Positions 23,716 to 36,458 are shown, numbered from the stretch's first letter. The stretch is 64,000 nt of DNA from Pogostemon cablin (GCA_023678885.1 CM043002.1:390022-454021), one strand, 5' to 3'. The notes: a model not told the origin generated them from the sequence alone. Translations and numbers: made by a program.

Positions 23716-24475
23716 TTCAAGGACTAGAAACAACTCAGAGCTTATTAGGAGTTGTCAACTTTGTTGGAATGTTCATCAACAATCTAGCGCAATACAGGAA
23801 GGTGTTCAATCCTCTGTTGAAAAAAGATGCTGAGTTCAAATGGGAGGAATCACACCGAGCAATGGTAAAACAACAAAAGGAGGTTTGCAATAAGCTCCCC
23901 AAGTTAGCTATACCAAATGACGAGGACGAATTGGTACTCTACAAAGATGCCAGTGACCATTGGTGGGCAGCGATTCTAACTAAGTCCACACCTGAAGGAG
24001 AAGTGTCATGCAGATACTGTAGTGGGCTCTTTGCGGAGAATGAAGTGAAGAGGTGGCACATCGATGAAAAGGAGTTCTTTGCAGTTCGGAAGGCGTTAAA
24101 AAAATGGCCGTTATTTCTTCTCGCGAAGAAATTTATCCTTAAAATTGATAACACAAACGTCAAAGCCTTTTTTAAAAATAAAATTGAATCTAAACCAGAA
24201 AAGGCTAAACTTTTAAGATGGAAAGCAGAATGTCAATATTATGATTTTAATATTGTTATTACTAAATTTGTTGATAATGTTTTGGTAGATTTCCTGACGA
24301 GAGATGGATGGAGCTGAAATAGACTCCATCCTGACTGTTTAAAGGCACCTGATAGACAACCTTGAGTTGCTCCAAAGGTAATTCGAGAATCTGGCACTCA
24401 ATGCAACGCGTGCTGGAAGAATATAAGAGAGTGATCAGACCAAAGTGTCCAATCGCATACGAGATTGCATTCGTA
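23716..24475 (+). pseudogene. EPRV RT end and RNase H fragment, with start of ORF5
   Basis: Colinear with 54024-54778 of copy C. An open frame from 23769 to the native stop at 24317 (182 residues) covers the RT connection (FINNLAQYRKVFNPLLKK), then RNase H with ELVLYKDASDHWWAAIL (Asp kept), EKEFFAVRKALKKWP and the C-terminal DFLTRDGWS. It lacks the stops of copies B and C in this part, so it is the best-preserved RNase H in the window. The following ORF5 start is ATA instead of ATG (near 24352). It is cut on the left by LTR-C and on the right by X-family pol DNA. Confidence 0.85.
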
Positions 24476-24747
24476 ATTTATTGTGATAATAATGATGCAG
24501 TTGCAAACTTGAAGGAATCACGAGCTCATAAGGCAATTAAACACATAGAGCTCGAGTACCACCTGTTACGGGAAATCGTATGATGAGGGGAAGGTTGTTG
24601 TCGCCTAGATTGCATCGGATGATAACCTAGTAAAATCCTTTTACAAGGACCTTAAGAAAAAAACTTTTGATGGTCGTGTAGTGGGAATGGGAATCAGATG
24701 TATGGCAGAAGACATGACAGTATAGTCTTTTAGTATAAGTGTGAGAT
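24476..24747 (+). pseudogene. Copia X RNase H tail and PPT (element X4 remnant)
   Basis: The plus-strand end of X pol: FVIYCDNNDAVANLKESRAHKAIKH (positions 24466-24543; longest clear match about 24 residues, motif YCDNN then AHKAIKH), followed by YHLLREIV. The PPT then leads into LTR-D. Because LTR-D also starts a complete X3 interior, this tail belongs to a second element sharing that LTR. Confidence 0.8.
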
Positions 24748-25681
24748 TGTTGGATTGTATACTAAAAGTCTAGCTTTTTGTATGAACAATGTTATAACAA
24801 TTTATTTGAAATGAGAATCATATGATCAAATAATTGCGTCTTATAATTTATTTATATGTATGATGCAATAGTCCACTTATGCAATAGTCCACTTACTTTA
24901 TACTGTAGATAATATATTTTGCGACAACACGTGGAAGATCATATTATCGGTTCCATAAAGTATAAATAGATGCTCACATCTGAGATAGACGTGAACTCTC
25001 TATCCGGATGGTTGTAGTGTGATTTAGTATTAATTTGTCTTGACTATAGAATCACATTAGTATGCTTTGTGTGTATTGAGCAGGACCACTTGAGATCGTT
25101 TGACTTATACTGACTTATAAAAGAACTTGATCTCTGTTATTATGGATATTCATGCTCTTAATCCCTATACAATAACCTCGACATGTAAGACAATATGTAT
25201 TTCTTTGATTCATCAATGAGTGAGATTTACATGTTATTTAACCAACAAACTCGGTGAGTTGAGAAATAGTATTGTCTCTATGGTGTGATGTTAATTGTAG
25301 AAGAAATCCGTGTCCGAAATAGGTTGATGATGTCCCCATGAGGAGCTCATAAGGATTATCATGTAAACTCTGCAGGTGGATTTATTCGGGCATGATAATG
25401 AGATTAAGTGGTACTATTCTCGGATGAGATATTAATTAATGGAGTTGTCAATAACTTAATTAATTATTGGGCATTGTATATCTTAAACATGGGGAGACTA
25501 ACGGGCTCATAATAAGAAGGAGCCCAAAATGGTGAGACTGCGCAGGCTGTCGGCGAGAATTCATCTTCTCCAACCTACCATGGTGAAAGGTAAACGTTTC
25601 TATGTTTTCTTGCTTCCACTGATTGTTAGAAACATATGGAACCCTAACGATTCACGTTAACCGAATGATCGATTTCTAACA
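24748..25681 (+). repeat. LTR-D: 5' LTR of X3, internally deleted
   Basis: 934 bp, TGTTGGATTG...TTCTAACA. Compared with LTR-E it lacks about 450 bp between GGAGCCCAAAA (near 25530) and the GGTGAGACTGC block. A CCCAAAA present at both edges in the family suggests microhomology deletion. The lost part includes the TATA region. Confidence 0.9.
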
Positions 25682-25700
25682 ATTGGTATTAGATCTTCGG
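25682..25700 (+). other. X3 primer-binding site (mutated)
   Basis: ATTGGTATTAGATCTTCGG directly after LTR-D. It differs from the tRNA-Met site of X2 at two central positions. Confidence 0.8.
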
Positions 25701-25874
25701 TTTTATGGTGAAGCGTGAAATGTTAGGCTAGAGTTTATATCAAAAGGTGAAAGGGTTTAAGTATTCATGTTATGCTAGTATACCCTATTCGAATACCATA
25801 ACCTGTGTCAAACGTTGACTAGGGTTTAGAAATTATTAATTCTTATTGAATACTCTATACGTTTGACGGCACTC

Positions 25875-26530
25875 TTCGAAAATTTGATAATTTAGAAATT
25901 TTTGAAAATTTGATAATCAGAAAATTTTGAAAATTTGATAATCTGGAAATTTTTAAAATTTTGATAATCTGGAAATTTTGAAAATTTGATAATCTGAAAA
26001 TTTTCGAAAATTTGATCATTTGGATATTTTTGAAAATTTGATAATCTGGAAATTTTGAAAATTTGATAATCTGGAAATTTTTTTAAAATTTGATAATTTG
26101 GAAATTTCAAAAATTTGATAATCTGGATATTTTTAAAAATTTGATAATCTGGAAGTTTTGAAAATTTGATAATCTGGAAATTTTGAAAATTTGATAATCT
26201 GAAATTTTTTAAAAATTTGATAATCTAGAAATTTCAAAATTTTGATAATCTGGAGTTTTCGAAAATTTGATAATCTGAAAATTTCAAAAATTTGATAATC
26301 TGAAAATTTTAAAAATTTGATAATCTGGTCGATATAGATGATTTTGATAATTTGGGCGATATCGACGGTCGATATCGATAGTTTCAAAATTTTGATAATC
26401 TAAATTTTTTTTAAAAATTTGATAATCTTGTCTATATCGATGATTTCGATAATCTCGAAAATATCAATGGTCGATATCGATATTTTTGAAAATTTGAAAA
26501 TCTGGAGATTTTTCCAAAATTTGATAATCT
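25875..26530 (+). repeat. AT-rich short tandem repeats in X3 leader
   Basis: About 650 bp of degenerate units of roughly 20-25 bp, with consensus near GAAAATTTGATAATCTGGAAATTTT. It is interrupted at 26330-26480 by GATATCGA-rich units. It sits exactly where X2 has the 62-bp array and X1 the GC-rich segment. Minus-strand open frames here are repeat artefacts. Confidence 0.9.
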
Positions 26531-27399
26531 GGAGGTCGTTGTATTCGTGCTTGGTGGCGAACAATCGAATTCGCTGATATATAACTGTTATAATTAATTT
26601 AATTATTTAATTATTGTTATATATGATATGCATGATTCACTTTGATTTATTTCCTAATGTGCCGTAATAAGAGCATGCTAGGTTGCATATTTTATTATGA
26701 ATATTATATGCATATAAAAACCCTCGGTATTAAATTACTAAGTGGGAGAGGGGATTGGTAATTAATTCACGCGGCCTCCAATATTGGTTTATAAGTGATG
26801 TGAGTAAACTTGCCTGTTGGCAATAGGTCTTCCTCCCTAACGGATAAGTTTATTCATGGATCACTGGTACAGACTTCGTTAAATAATTATTGTTTGTAAT
26901 GTGATGCACATGAACTTGCGTGTTGGCATAGACCTCCCTCCCTAACGGATGAGTTTATATGCGGATCACTGGTACAAACTTATAATTGATGATTGTAGGA
27001 AGTTATCGGAGAGCGTGTGTACTTTTCCAACTATAAGGCACATAAGGTTGCGCAATGGACTTGGGATCAAATAATGATGTACATTTAGGTGTAAATAATT
27101 AGTATCCTCCCCAACGGAGTCACTGCTATTATTTGCATGGCTAAAGAGGAATCGACTATTAATTATTTTGTCATGAGGTTAGGTTGACAAATGAAATTAA
27201 TTGGTAAAACCTTCTATTGTAAATGTTCGAATTTGTAAATGTCCACACTAATGTGGCTTGCAGACTCATGGTGCTTGAGATGTCGGTGAATTTTATTTAT
27301 ATATTTTTTTAGGGAATCAATATAAATAGATAAATTCGAAGATTTGATCGGTGTATTTATTTATGATTCTCTATTTTTTCAAAATGGTTTTATCTTTAC

Positions 27400-30300
27400 T
27401 TATTGTTAACTAAAAGAAATTATATTTACTGGTCCAAAATTAGATGATTAGAAAAGAATCTTGGTTTTGAATTTTACTGCTTAGGAAAACATATGTGTTC
27501 TCACTAAGGATGTTCTTTGATGTCTATTAATCAAAGTTTCTTGTAGAAAGGTGAGGGGTTCATAGAAAGATGATGGTCTCATGCGACTCTTCAAATACTT
27601 GAGTAAGTTAGAAAGGCAAGAGGTCATGGATAAGTTGATGAATGAATTGGGAATACTTCGAGTAGAAATTGAGGGGAAAACCTAGATCAATTTATTCTCC
27701 ATAATTTGCCTGGATGTTTTGAGCAAGTTTTACCTGAAATACGAGAGGTTGTATATGGTGGGGAACTTCTGACAAAACATGTGGCGAAGAAAAGCCATTT
27801 TCATCAAGGTATGAACAAGGCTAGTATCTCATTCACTAGTCGTTGAAGCATAATTAGTAATGACATCTATTGACACGTTGTGTGTAGATACCAAAATCAC
27901 TAAAAGCCTGCAATTAAGTGATGATGAGATTGTTATGTACATTGGTAATACTACAAGAGTAGTAGATGTTGCAGTGGGAGTTGTTTATTTATCTTATGAT
28001 AGGAATAAACGTTTGATTATAAGAAATTGTCTTTACATACTTTTTCATAGAAAGAATTTCATTTTAGTTTCTATACATTTATGGATGGATACTCAATTTC
28101 ATTCAAATGGCATGGTCATAGTGATGAGGGATGGAGCCATATCTGTTGTGGATGTTAGTGACAATTTGTAAACTCTTAAATCATGTTTATCCTACGGATG
28201 CAACAAATAGTAATTAATAGCGCGTCTTCTAATTCCTAGTAAGAGAAAAAAACCTTCGGAGATGAACTAAACATACTTTTGGCATCTAAGACAAGATCAA
28301 TTTTACTTGAGTAGGATTCAAAGGTTGATAGCCAATTGACCGTTGGGTTTATCTGAAGTAAAAACTATCAGACTTACAAGTCTTGCTTGGAAGTAAAATG
28401 ATTAAAGGCCTTTTAAGGCAAAGTGGTGTAGAGCCAATGATATGTTGGAATTAGTTCATTCTGATTCAAGCGGTCCTGAGACTATCCGGACGAGAGGTTG
28501 TCATTACGATTTAATAATGGTGGCGCGCACCTCTTAGGATAGTTTAGGATCTATTCATCAGAGGATGTGATTAAATCTCAAGTAATCTACACTGGGCATA
28601 CCCCAGCTGAATGGTGTGGCGGAAAGAAGGAATAAGTCTCTTATGGAAAAGGTTAAATAGATGATGAGTTATTTGAAAATTTTAAATTCATTTTATGGGT
28701 ATGCCCTAGAAACAGCATGTCATATAACATTTGTCTATTTGTGGGATATCCTAGAAAAGTGGAGGATGATGATTCATTTAGTCCAAAAGATAGAATGGTG
28801 ATTGTTAACACAAACACTAGATTTTTAGAAAAGGACTATGTAATAAATCACATACCTACGTATAAATTGTTCTAAAGAAAGTGAGAGGAAAAACACAAAG
28901 TATTAGTACCAATTATACAAGAGAATATACTACAAGGTAAACTGCATCGCATGTCATATCTGATACACAATTGCATGTAATGTCATGTGGTAGTGGGAGG
29001 GTTGTTTTGACAACCCGCAAGATATATGTTTTGGGAGAGTCATGAGACTTGGTCCCTAGTAAACATGAAATTGAACTACAGATACGACGAAGCACTACAA
29101 GATAAAAATGCGATATCTTAGCAAGTTGCAATATTTTTTGGAATAGGATCTACGGATTCTAAATCAAATTTGGGAGCTTGTAGAACCACTAAATGGCGTA
29201 AAATCCATTGGAAGTGGTCATACTAAATAAAAGAGGATCAAACAATAAAGTGAAAACCTTGGAAGCAAAGCTTGTTACGAAAAGGTATACCCAGAAAGAA
29301 AAGGTTCGAATATGAGAAAACCTGTTCTCTGGTAGCTATGCCTATGTCGATCCAGACTCTTTTACCTGTAGCTACTCATATGAAATATGAGGAATAGCAA
29401 ATAGATGTCAAAACAGCTTTTCTGATTGAAAGTCTTGAGGAAAACATCTAAGTGAAGCAACCAGAATGATTCATTGCAAATGACTAAGAGTATTTTGTGT
29501 GTAAGCTTAAAAGTGTTCCTCTATGGACTAAAGCAAACTTCAAGAACATGAGACATCTGTTTTGATGAGGTAATCCAGTCATATAGATTTAATCAATGTA
29601 CGGATGTGTCTTGTGTATTGAAAAGAGTGACGGAAACGTGATGGTATTTCTTGTACTGTACATAGATGATATATTGCTCATTGGAAACAATGAAAAAGTA
29701 TTATCGGATGTATGGGTATAGTTGATAAAGAAGTATGAAATGAAGGACTTAAGAAAAGCAAAATATATCTTTTTGATCACGGTAATACGGATCACAAGAA
29801 AGGATGTCATGCTTCTCAAGCTTCATGAAATGATACAATCCCTACTTATTTTAGCATGTGACTTTATCTAAGAAAATGTGTCTTAGGACACAAAAGAAGA
29901 TAAAGGAGATGGAAGCGGTTCTTTATTTTTCGGCAAATAAGGAAGCTTAATCTAAAGAATGCTATGCATGAGATAGGATCTATTTTGCTAAAGACATGGT
30001 CAGTGAGTATCAAGGTAACCCGAAACAAGAATGATGAACTGTGGTAAGGCATATACTTATGTACCTGAAAAGGACCAGAAATTATATGTGGACTTACCAA
30101 ACAGATTCACTGCATCTTAAGGGTTATATAGATTTAGATTTTTCAAATCAGATAGGGACGACAGTAAATCCACCTCAAATGTTATGTATTTGATTTTAGG
30201 AAGTTGAGTCATAATATGGAGGAGTGTTATATAGAGATATATTTCAGACTCCGGACTCCATCATGGAAAGATGATAATAATGGAGCCTATGAGGTAGCTA

Positions 30301-30644
30301 AAGTATCTATATGACTCTAAAAACTTCATGATGGACTTCAAAGTGTTTCTAAGTTTGTCCTAGGTTATCACAATTTATTGTGATAATAATGGTGTAGTTG
30401 CAAGCTTGAAGGAATCACGAGCCCATAAGGCAATTAAACACATGGATCGCGAGTATCACCTGTTACGAGAAATTGTATGATGAGGGGAAGGTTGTTGTCG
30501 CCTAGATTGCATCAGATGATAACCTAGTAAAATTCTTTTACAAGGACCTTAAGGCGAAAGCTTTTGATGGTCGTGTAATGGGAATGAGAATCAGATGTAT
30601 GGCATAAGACATGACAACATAGTCTTTTAGTATAAGTGGGAGAT
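27400..30644 (+). pseudogene. X3 gag and pol remnant with PPT
   Basis: The gag remnant is near 27560-27800, the protease tail at 27860-28171 (DDEIVMYIGNTTRVVDVAVG, CLYILFHRKNFILVS), GAG-pre-integrase and integrase pieces at about 28370-28660, RT at about 29400-29800 with LYIDDILLIGN (YIDD at 29659-29670), and RNase H at about 30360-30600. The PPT AAGTGGGAGAT precedes LTR-E. Stops and frameshifts affect every domain. The domain order confirms copia. Confidence 0.8.
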
Positions 30645-32025
30645 TGTTGGATTGTATACTAAAAGTCTAGCTTTTTGTATGAACAATGTTATAACAATTT
30701 ATTTGAAATGAGAATCATATGATCAAATGATTGCGTCTTATAATTTATTTATATGTACGATGCAATAGTCCACTTACTTTATACTGTAGATAATATGTTG
30801 TGCGACAACACATGGTAGATCATATTATCGGTTCCCTTATAAAGTATAAACAGATGCTCACAATCGAGATAGACGAGAACTCTCTATCCGGGTGGTTGTA
30901 GTGTGATGTGGTATTAGTTTGTCTTGACTATAGAATCACATTAGTATGCTTTGTGTGTATTGAGCAGGACCACTTGAGATCGTTCGACTTACACTGACTT
31001 ATAGAAGAACTTGATATCTATTATTATGGATGTTCGTGCTCTTAATCCTTATACAATAACCTCGACACGTAAGGCAACATGTATTTCTTTGATTCATCAA
31101 TGGGTGAGATTTACATGTTATTAAATCAACAAACTCGGTGAGTTGGAAAATAATATTGTCTCTATGGTGTGCTGTTGATTGTAGAAAGAATTCGTGTCCG
31201 AAATACGTTGATAATGTCCCCTTGAGGAGCTCATAAGGATTATCAGGTGGATGTATTTAGGCATGATAATGAGGTTGAGTGGTACTACTCTCGGATGAGA
31301 TATTAAATAATGGAGTTGTTAGTAACTTAATTAATGAATGGGCATTATATATCTTAACATGGAGAGACTAACTGGCTCATAATAAGAAGGAGCCCATAAC
31401 GTAATTATGTGATTAGAACGGTAGTGCAGTAATAATATTTTAGTGGTATATATTATTATTATTGGACTTAAGTATAAGCTTTGAGCTAAGCTTAGATACT
31501 TAAGCCCAATGGAGGTCTAACTCTAATTTCTCCTCCTGGTCCCTGCTGTAGCTCATATAAAAGTCATCTGAACTGTTCGAAAATCCTAATCTAACTTATT
31601 AATCACGCCTAACATGTGAGGAGGGTTAGGGAACAGCAGATTGAGAAGATCTTGAAGATCGTCGCCCACACAACGTCGAGATTGGACTTGGGAATACAGC
31701 AAAAGAATGGAAGGTTGTTTGCTGCTTTCCATCAACTTGCACAATTTTTCTAAAATTATACAGAACTCAAAATTATTCGTGTGATATACAAACGGAAAGC
31801 CACTGAAGAGAGGATCATTTTTGCATGTAGATCATTCAAATCGAAGATCAGACGAGAAAGTTATACCCAAAACGGTGAGACTGCACAGGCTGTCGGCGAG
31901 AATTCATCTTCTCCAACATACCCTGGTGAAAGGTAATACGCTTCTATGTTTTCTTGCTTCCATTGATTGTTAGAAACGTATAGAACCCTAACGGTTCATG
32001 TTAACCAAACGATTGAACGTCAACA
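30645..32025 (+). repeat. LTR-E: 3' LTR of X3
   Basis: 1381 bp, TGTTGGATTG...ACGTCAACA, full length relative to LTR-B and LTR-C. EPRV copy B begins immediately after (AAGCCGAGTTC). Confidence 0.9.
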
Positions 32026-32100
32026 AAGCCGAGTTCAAGGATCTACTCTACACAACACCCCATATGGTCGTCTCACCTTGAACCAATAAATCCATATGGG

Positions 32101-33065
32101 TTGATTCTCAATCTTGACACTCTAGACATAAAAAACAGAGAGACCTTGATTGACGAGTGGACAAATGTAATGAAGATTGCAGGAGGTGCACTAGAGCTAG
32201 ATAAAGAAGGGTTCATAAGATTCCTAATTATGAGCCTAGAAGGATCAGTAAAGTGTGCCTGGGAGGAGCTCTCAGACGAAGTCAAGAAGGAGGTCATGGA
32301 AGGCGAAGATCTCGGCAATATTATTGATCGCATGGCCAAGATATTCAAGATCCATTCATTAGAGTAGGTTACTTCGAAGGAATAGAAGAAGAAAAGAAGA
32401 AGAAATATAGGAATGTATACAACCTGGAGTTACTTGACATCTGTCATGTAGACGAGTATATCAAACTCTTTACAGAGTATAGATGGAAATCAAAGATCAA
32501 AGAGGAGGAATTATTCCACCTATTTTTGCCAAGATTCCAAGCCCATGAAGAGAAATACTGATCAAAGAATATGAACCATGTGAGCTGGATTCAATAGCAA
32601 GGAAGATGTCCTTCCTCAAAGCCAAGATTGCGGAGTGGTGTCATCAAGCATCACTACACAAGAATTACAAAAGATTAAGGGAAATTAACAAAATGTTACC
32701 CTTATGCTGCGAAAGTAATGATCTTCCAACTATCATTGGAAGAAGTCCAAGAAAGCAGAAAAGGATGAAGAAACATCATTCTTACACCTAAAGGAGTGGA
32801 GGATGGAGGTCCAGAAGACCAAGATCCTTTTGGTCTAAACAGAAGGCCCGAAGCTATAAATCAGGATAGAGATCTAGACCATCAAGATAGAGTTCAAGAA
32901 GTCAAGCATCATCCTCAGGGCCAAACTAGAGGAGTATAGGAAGAACTCCTACAAGAATGACATTTCGAAGAGCGGCCACACGAGTCAATGAAAGATTCAA
33001 GGATTGTAAATGCTACACGTATGGAGCAAGAGGGCATATCTCACCAGATTGCCCAGAGAACCAGT
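32101..33065 (+). pseudogene. EPRV coat protein region (copy B)
   Basis: The segment 32101-32367 carries the coat block (IDEWTNVMKIAGG, FIRFLIMSLEGSVKCAWEEL) and then shifts frame. Further matches run to 32791, including SFLKAKIAEWCHQASLHKNY. The basic Arg/Ser-rich tail follows. The zinc knuckle (33011-33052) reads CYTYGARGHISPDC, with the second Cys changed to Tyr, so zinc binding would be lost. Confidence 0.78.
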
Positions 33066-33200
33066 AACGGGGAGTACAACAATTCGAAACAACTCCAAAA
33101 ATGGAGGAAGCTATTTACTTCCAAGACCTGGTACAAATATATTAGTTTGAAGATATACCTTCAGACGACAGCATCTACGAAGAAGAATATCTCAGTCTAG

Positions 33201-34430
33201 ATGAATCTTCTGGAGATGAGTCGAAGTGAAGAAGAAAAATTTAGACAGAAGATGCAAGAGGACATGTCGGGATTTTTTTCCCAGACATCCATTTCTCATA
33301 GGACCCTTATGAGAATCATGAAGGAGGATCCAAGACTCAGTCTATATGACGGATTTACCATGGGACGACTAGAGCAGTTCCACAGTTTCAAAAAGAGAAA
33401 GCATAACATCATATATAAGATGACCGAAGGGGAAATTGTCATCCCAATGGAGCTCACAAGTAATGTGATGGAAATGCAACTAGTCCCTGTTGATAAAATC
33501 AAAAGAGAGCTCAGTAAACTCAAGGAAGAAATGGCTAAGACTATGTCTTGGATCCACATCGGAGCAATTTGGATCCTCATCAAAGCAACTTTCAAAGAAG
33601 GTATCGATACACCAATCGATATTGCAATCTTTGATAAGAGGATCAAGAATACGAGAGAAACATGCATGGGAGGAATCTCAGGGAACATGTATGCAGTCAA
33701 GGTGGCATCTTACATATACCCAAGGATTGCCTACAATCTGGCAGATAAAGACTTCAGTAGGGCAATCACCCTTCATCAAGATTTCAAAAACAAATACTTG
33801 ATAAAAGAAGAAAATAGGCCTTACTCGATCACATACAGTATTTCGTATGCTCTATCCAACACCAATCATTCGGATCTATTCCAAAAATGAAGGAGTATAT
33901 CAAGATACCAGAAGTATTCGAAAGGGTTGCATGTGCAACTAGGCCAGAAATAATGGAGTCACCGCCAATCCACGATATGGATTTGCGAATCAGAGATAAG
34001 CCGGTCTGAAGCAGGCAAGATAGCCTCAGATTCAACCAGAGGAGGATTTCTTTCCAAGAAGATAGAATGATTAGTGAAAATATTAAAAGAAGCCGATCGT
34101 GGAGGTGATCTAGGAACCACAAAATTTCACAACTAAATGTGAACTGAAATGCCCAGAAGGATGGAGAGGAGTTGAAGTAATATTCGACATTACTAAAAAG
34201 AAAAACTATATTCTTTGTGATGTCTTATATTATGTCCATCAACCAACAACTGGAGATATCAAGGACAGCTAAAACTCGGAGAACTTAAGCTGGTAATAGA
34301 AGGGATAGCAGGAAGATTCCCAAAACAACTAGTGCTGGGATTGGAGTTTCTCGAGGATCACAAACCTTGGAAACGATTACAAGATGGAATGTAATTCACG
34401 GTCATGGGGAAAAGATACAAGGCTTACTAG
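33201..34430 (+). pseudogene. EPRV movement protein and C-terminal domain (copy B)
   Basis: An open frame 33201-33890 (229 residues) is the best-kept movement protein. The 30K core lies at about residues 115-150 (SWIHIGAIWILIKATF, then GIDTPIDIAIFD), followed by SYIYPRIAYNLAD. A one-base change near 33888 shifts the frame, after which EVFERVACATRPEI continues. The unrecognised domain (ELKCPEGWRGVEVIFDIT...) spans about 34140-34430 with an indel near 34250 and ends at TAG. The first ATG of this open frame is not the original start: in the virus the region is part of the ORF3 polyprotein. Confidence 0.82.
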
Positions 34431-34465
34431 TAAAGGCTTAGACTTACAAGCTCTGATCTACCCAT

Positions 34466-36424
34466 GATCACAAGTCCATTCTCAATATATATCACCGTAT
34501 GGATGATATATAAGGAGCATCGTGCAGAGTATTTTGCAGCATACATCGATTCAGGTGAAGAATTGCCAACAGTACTAGGAAAGATTTCTCTCAGAGGGTG
34601 CTAATCCTTAACAGAGGAATCAAGCAAGCGGAAATCATGATCGGAGGAGCGGATCGTACCCCATGGTACAAGATGAAAACTTCTCCGATATATTTTCATG
34701 ACACCGGAGTAGATATTCTGTTAGGAAACAATTTTCTACAGAACATTCAAGCATTTTACACAAGAAAATGCAACAATGAGGCTTATTTTCACAACCCTTT
34801 GTGAACATAAAATCATCGCACCAAGACTGTGTATTGCATTTCAAAGAAAAATGCCAATCAAATTTCGCAACAAGCGTGGTGATGAAGGAATACTTAGCCA
34901 TCCAAAGATGAATGATCAAAGGAGATATGGCGAAGCAGTCCTTCAAATGAGAACCGAGACTAGAGGAGGATGGAAGACGGATAACCTAAAGGAAGATACG
35001 ATCCACCTTCTCAAAGCAAGCTTGGGAGAAAGTATACACAAAGACGTCACAATTGAAAAACAGACATCTTTGGAGGACGTCAAAAAGAAGATACAGAGGA
35101 ACTTCAACGAGGATCCACTAGCCTGGTGGAACAAAAACGAGTTAAAGTCTCGTTCAAAGTAAAAGAAGGAAAGAAGCATGAGTTCGTGAGATACAAGCCT
35201 ATCCTGATGAACTAAGAGGATCGGAAGGATATGCAGCAAATACGTAAGGAACATCTGGACCTTAAGCTGATAGCACCAGGAGTATCTTCATACAGTAGTC
35301 CAGGATTTTCGGTTCGAAATAAGAGAAGTCAAGCGGGGGAAGTCGAGACTTGTGATCAACTACAAAGGGATCAACAACATCCTGGAGTTCGATGGATACT
35401 ACATGCCAAGTAGGGAACACTTGTCAACTGTATCAAGAATGCCAAGGTATTCTCAAAGTTTGATTGCAAATGTGGGTTCTACAAGATTATGATGGAGAAG
35501 GAAGCTAGAAGTTCACAACCTTCTCTATATCACAAGGCCATTATATCTGGAATGTCATGCCTATGGGCTTGGCAAACGCACCCCAGATATATCAAAGGAA
35601 GATGGATAATCTTTTCTAAGATTATTTCTCATTCATGTTTGTTTATATGAATGACATCCTCATAGCCTCAAAAAACATGAATGAACATTTGGATCATCTG
35701 GAAATCTTTTCAGAGGTATGTCACAAAGAAGGATTGGTGTTTTCTGAAAAGAAATCAGTAATAGTAACAAGGCAGATCGAGTTTCTTGGAGTCGAGATCG
35801 ATAAGTTTGAAATTATTCTACAACCTCACATTTTAGAAAAGGTTCAAGGATTTCCTAAAGATTTCAAGGATAAGAGACAACTCCAGAGCTTCTTAGGAGT
35901 TGTCAACTTTGCTGGAATGTTCATCAACAATCTAGCACAATACAGAATGGTTTTGAGTCATCTAAAAGATGCTAAATTCAAATGGGAGGAATCACACCGA
36001 GAAATGGTTAACCAGCTAAAGGATGTTTGTAAGAAGCTCCCAGAGTTAGCCATACCAAATGACGAGTATGAACTGGTATTTTATACAGATCCCAGTGACC
36101 ATTGGTGGACAACGATTCTAACTAAGTCCACACCAGAGGGAGAAGTGCCATGTAGATACTGTAGCAGACTATTTGTGGAGAGCAAAATAAAGAGATGTCA
36201 CATCAATGAAAAGGAGTTCTTTGCGGTTCGAAAGGCGTTCAGAAAATGGCCGCTATTTCTTCTCGGTCAAAGCCTTTTTGAAAAATAAAATTGAATCTAA
36301 ACCAGAAAAGGCTAGGCTTTTAAGATGGCAAGCAGAATATCAATATTATGATTTTAATATTGTCATTATTAAATCTATTGATAATGTTTTGGCAGATTTC
36401 CTGACGAGAGATGGAAGGAGTTGA
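34466..36424 (+). pseudogene. EPRV pol ORF4: protease, RT, RNase H (copy B)
   Basis: The start is at about 34466 (ATG ATC ACA AGT...). The protease Asp-Ser-Gly is intact at 34548-34556, but about 50 bp after it are deleted between two GA(T/C)TCAGG copies. ILLGNNFL marks the protease end. RT pieces run from about 35085, but the catalytic box reads YMND (35644-35655) in place of the Y-hydrophobic-DD form. RNase H follows (ELVFYTDPSDHWW, EKEFFAVRKAFRKWP), with a frameshift near 36270, to the native stop at about 36424. Non-functional. Confidence 0.85.
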
Positions 36425-36458
36425 AATAGACTCCATCCTGATTGTTTCAAAGCACCTG

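Larger units (their letters stand above)
24748..32025 (+). mobile_element. Copia family X, element X3 (plus strand, dead)
   Basis: LTR-D (24748-25681), PBS, AT-rich leader, conserved leader block, gag and pol remnants, PPT, LTR-E (30645-32025). It is the same family as X1 and X2 but in the opposite orientation. The left LTR is preceded by another X element's PPT and the right flank is EPRV (AAGCC), so no target duplication can be assigned. All coding parts are interrupted. Confidence 0.9.

Noticed and set aside
25892..26387. Minus-strand open frames of the NYQILKKFPDYQIF type
   Set aside because: These are translations of the AT-rich tandem repeat in the X3 leader, with no start context or family match.
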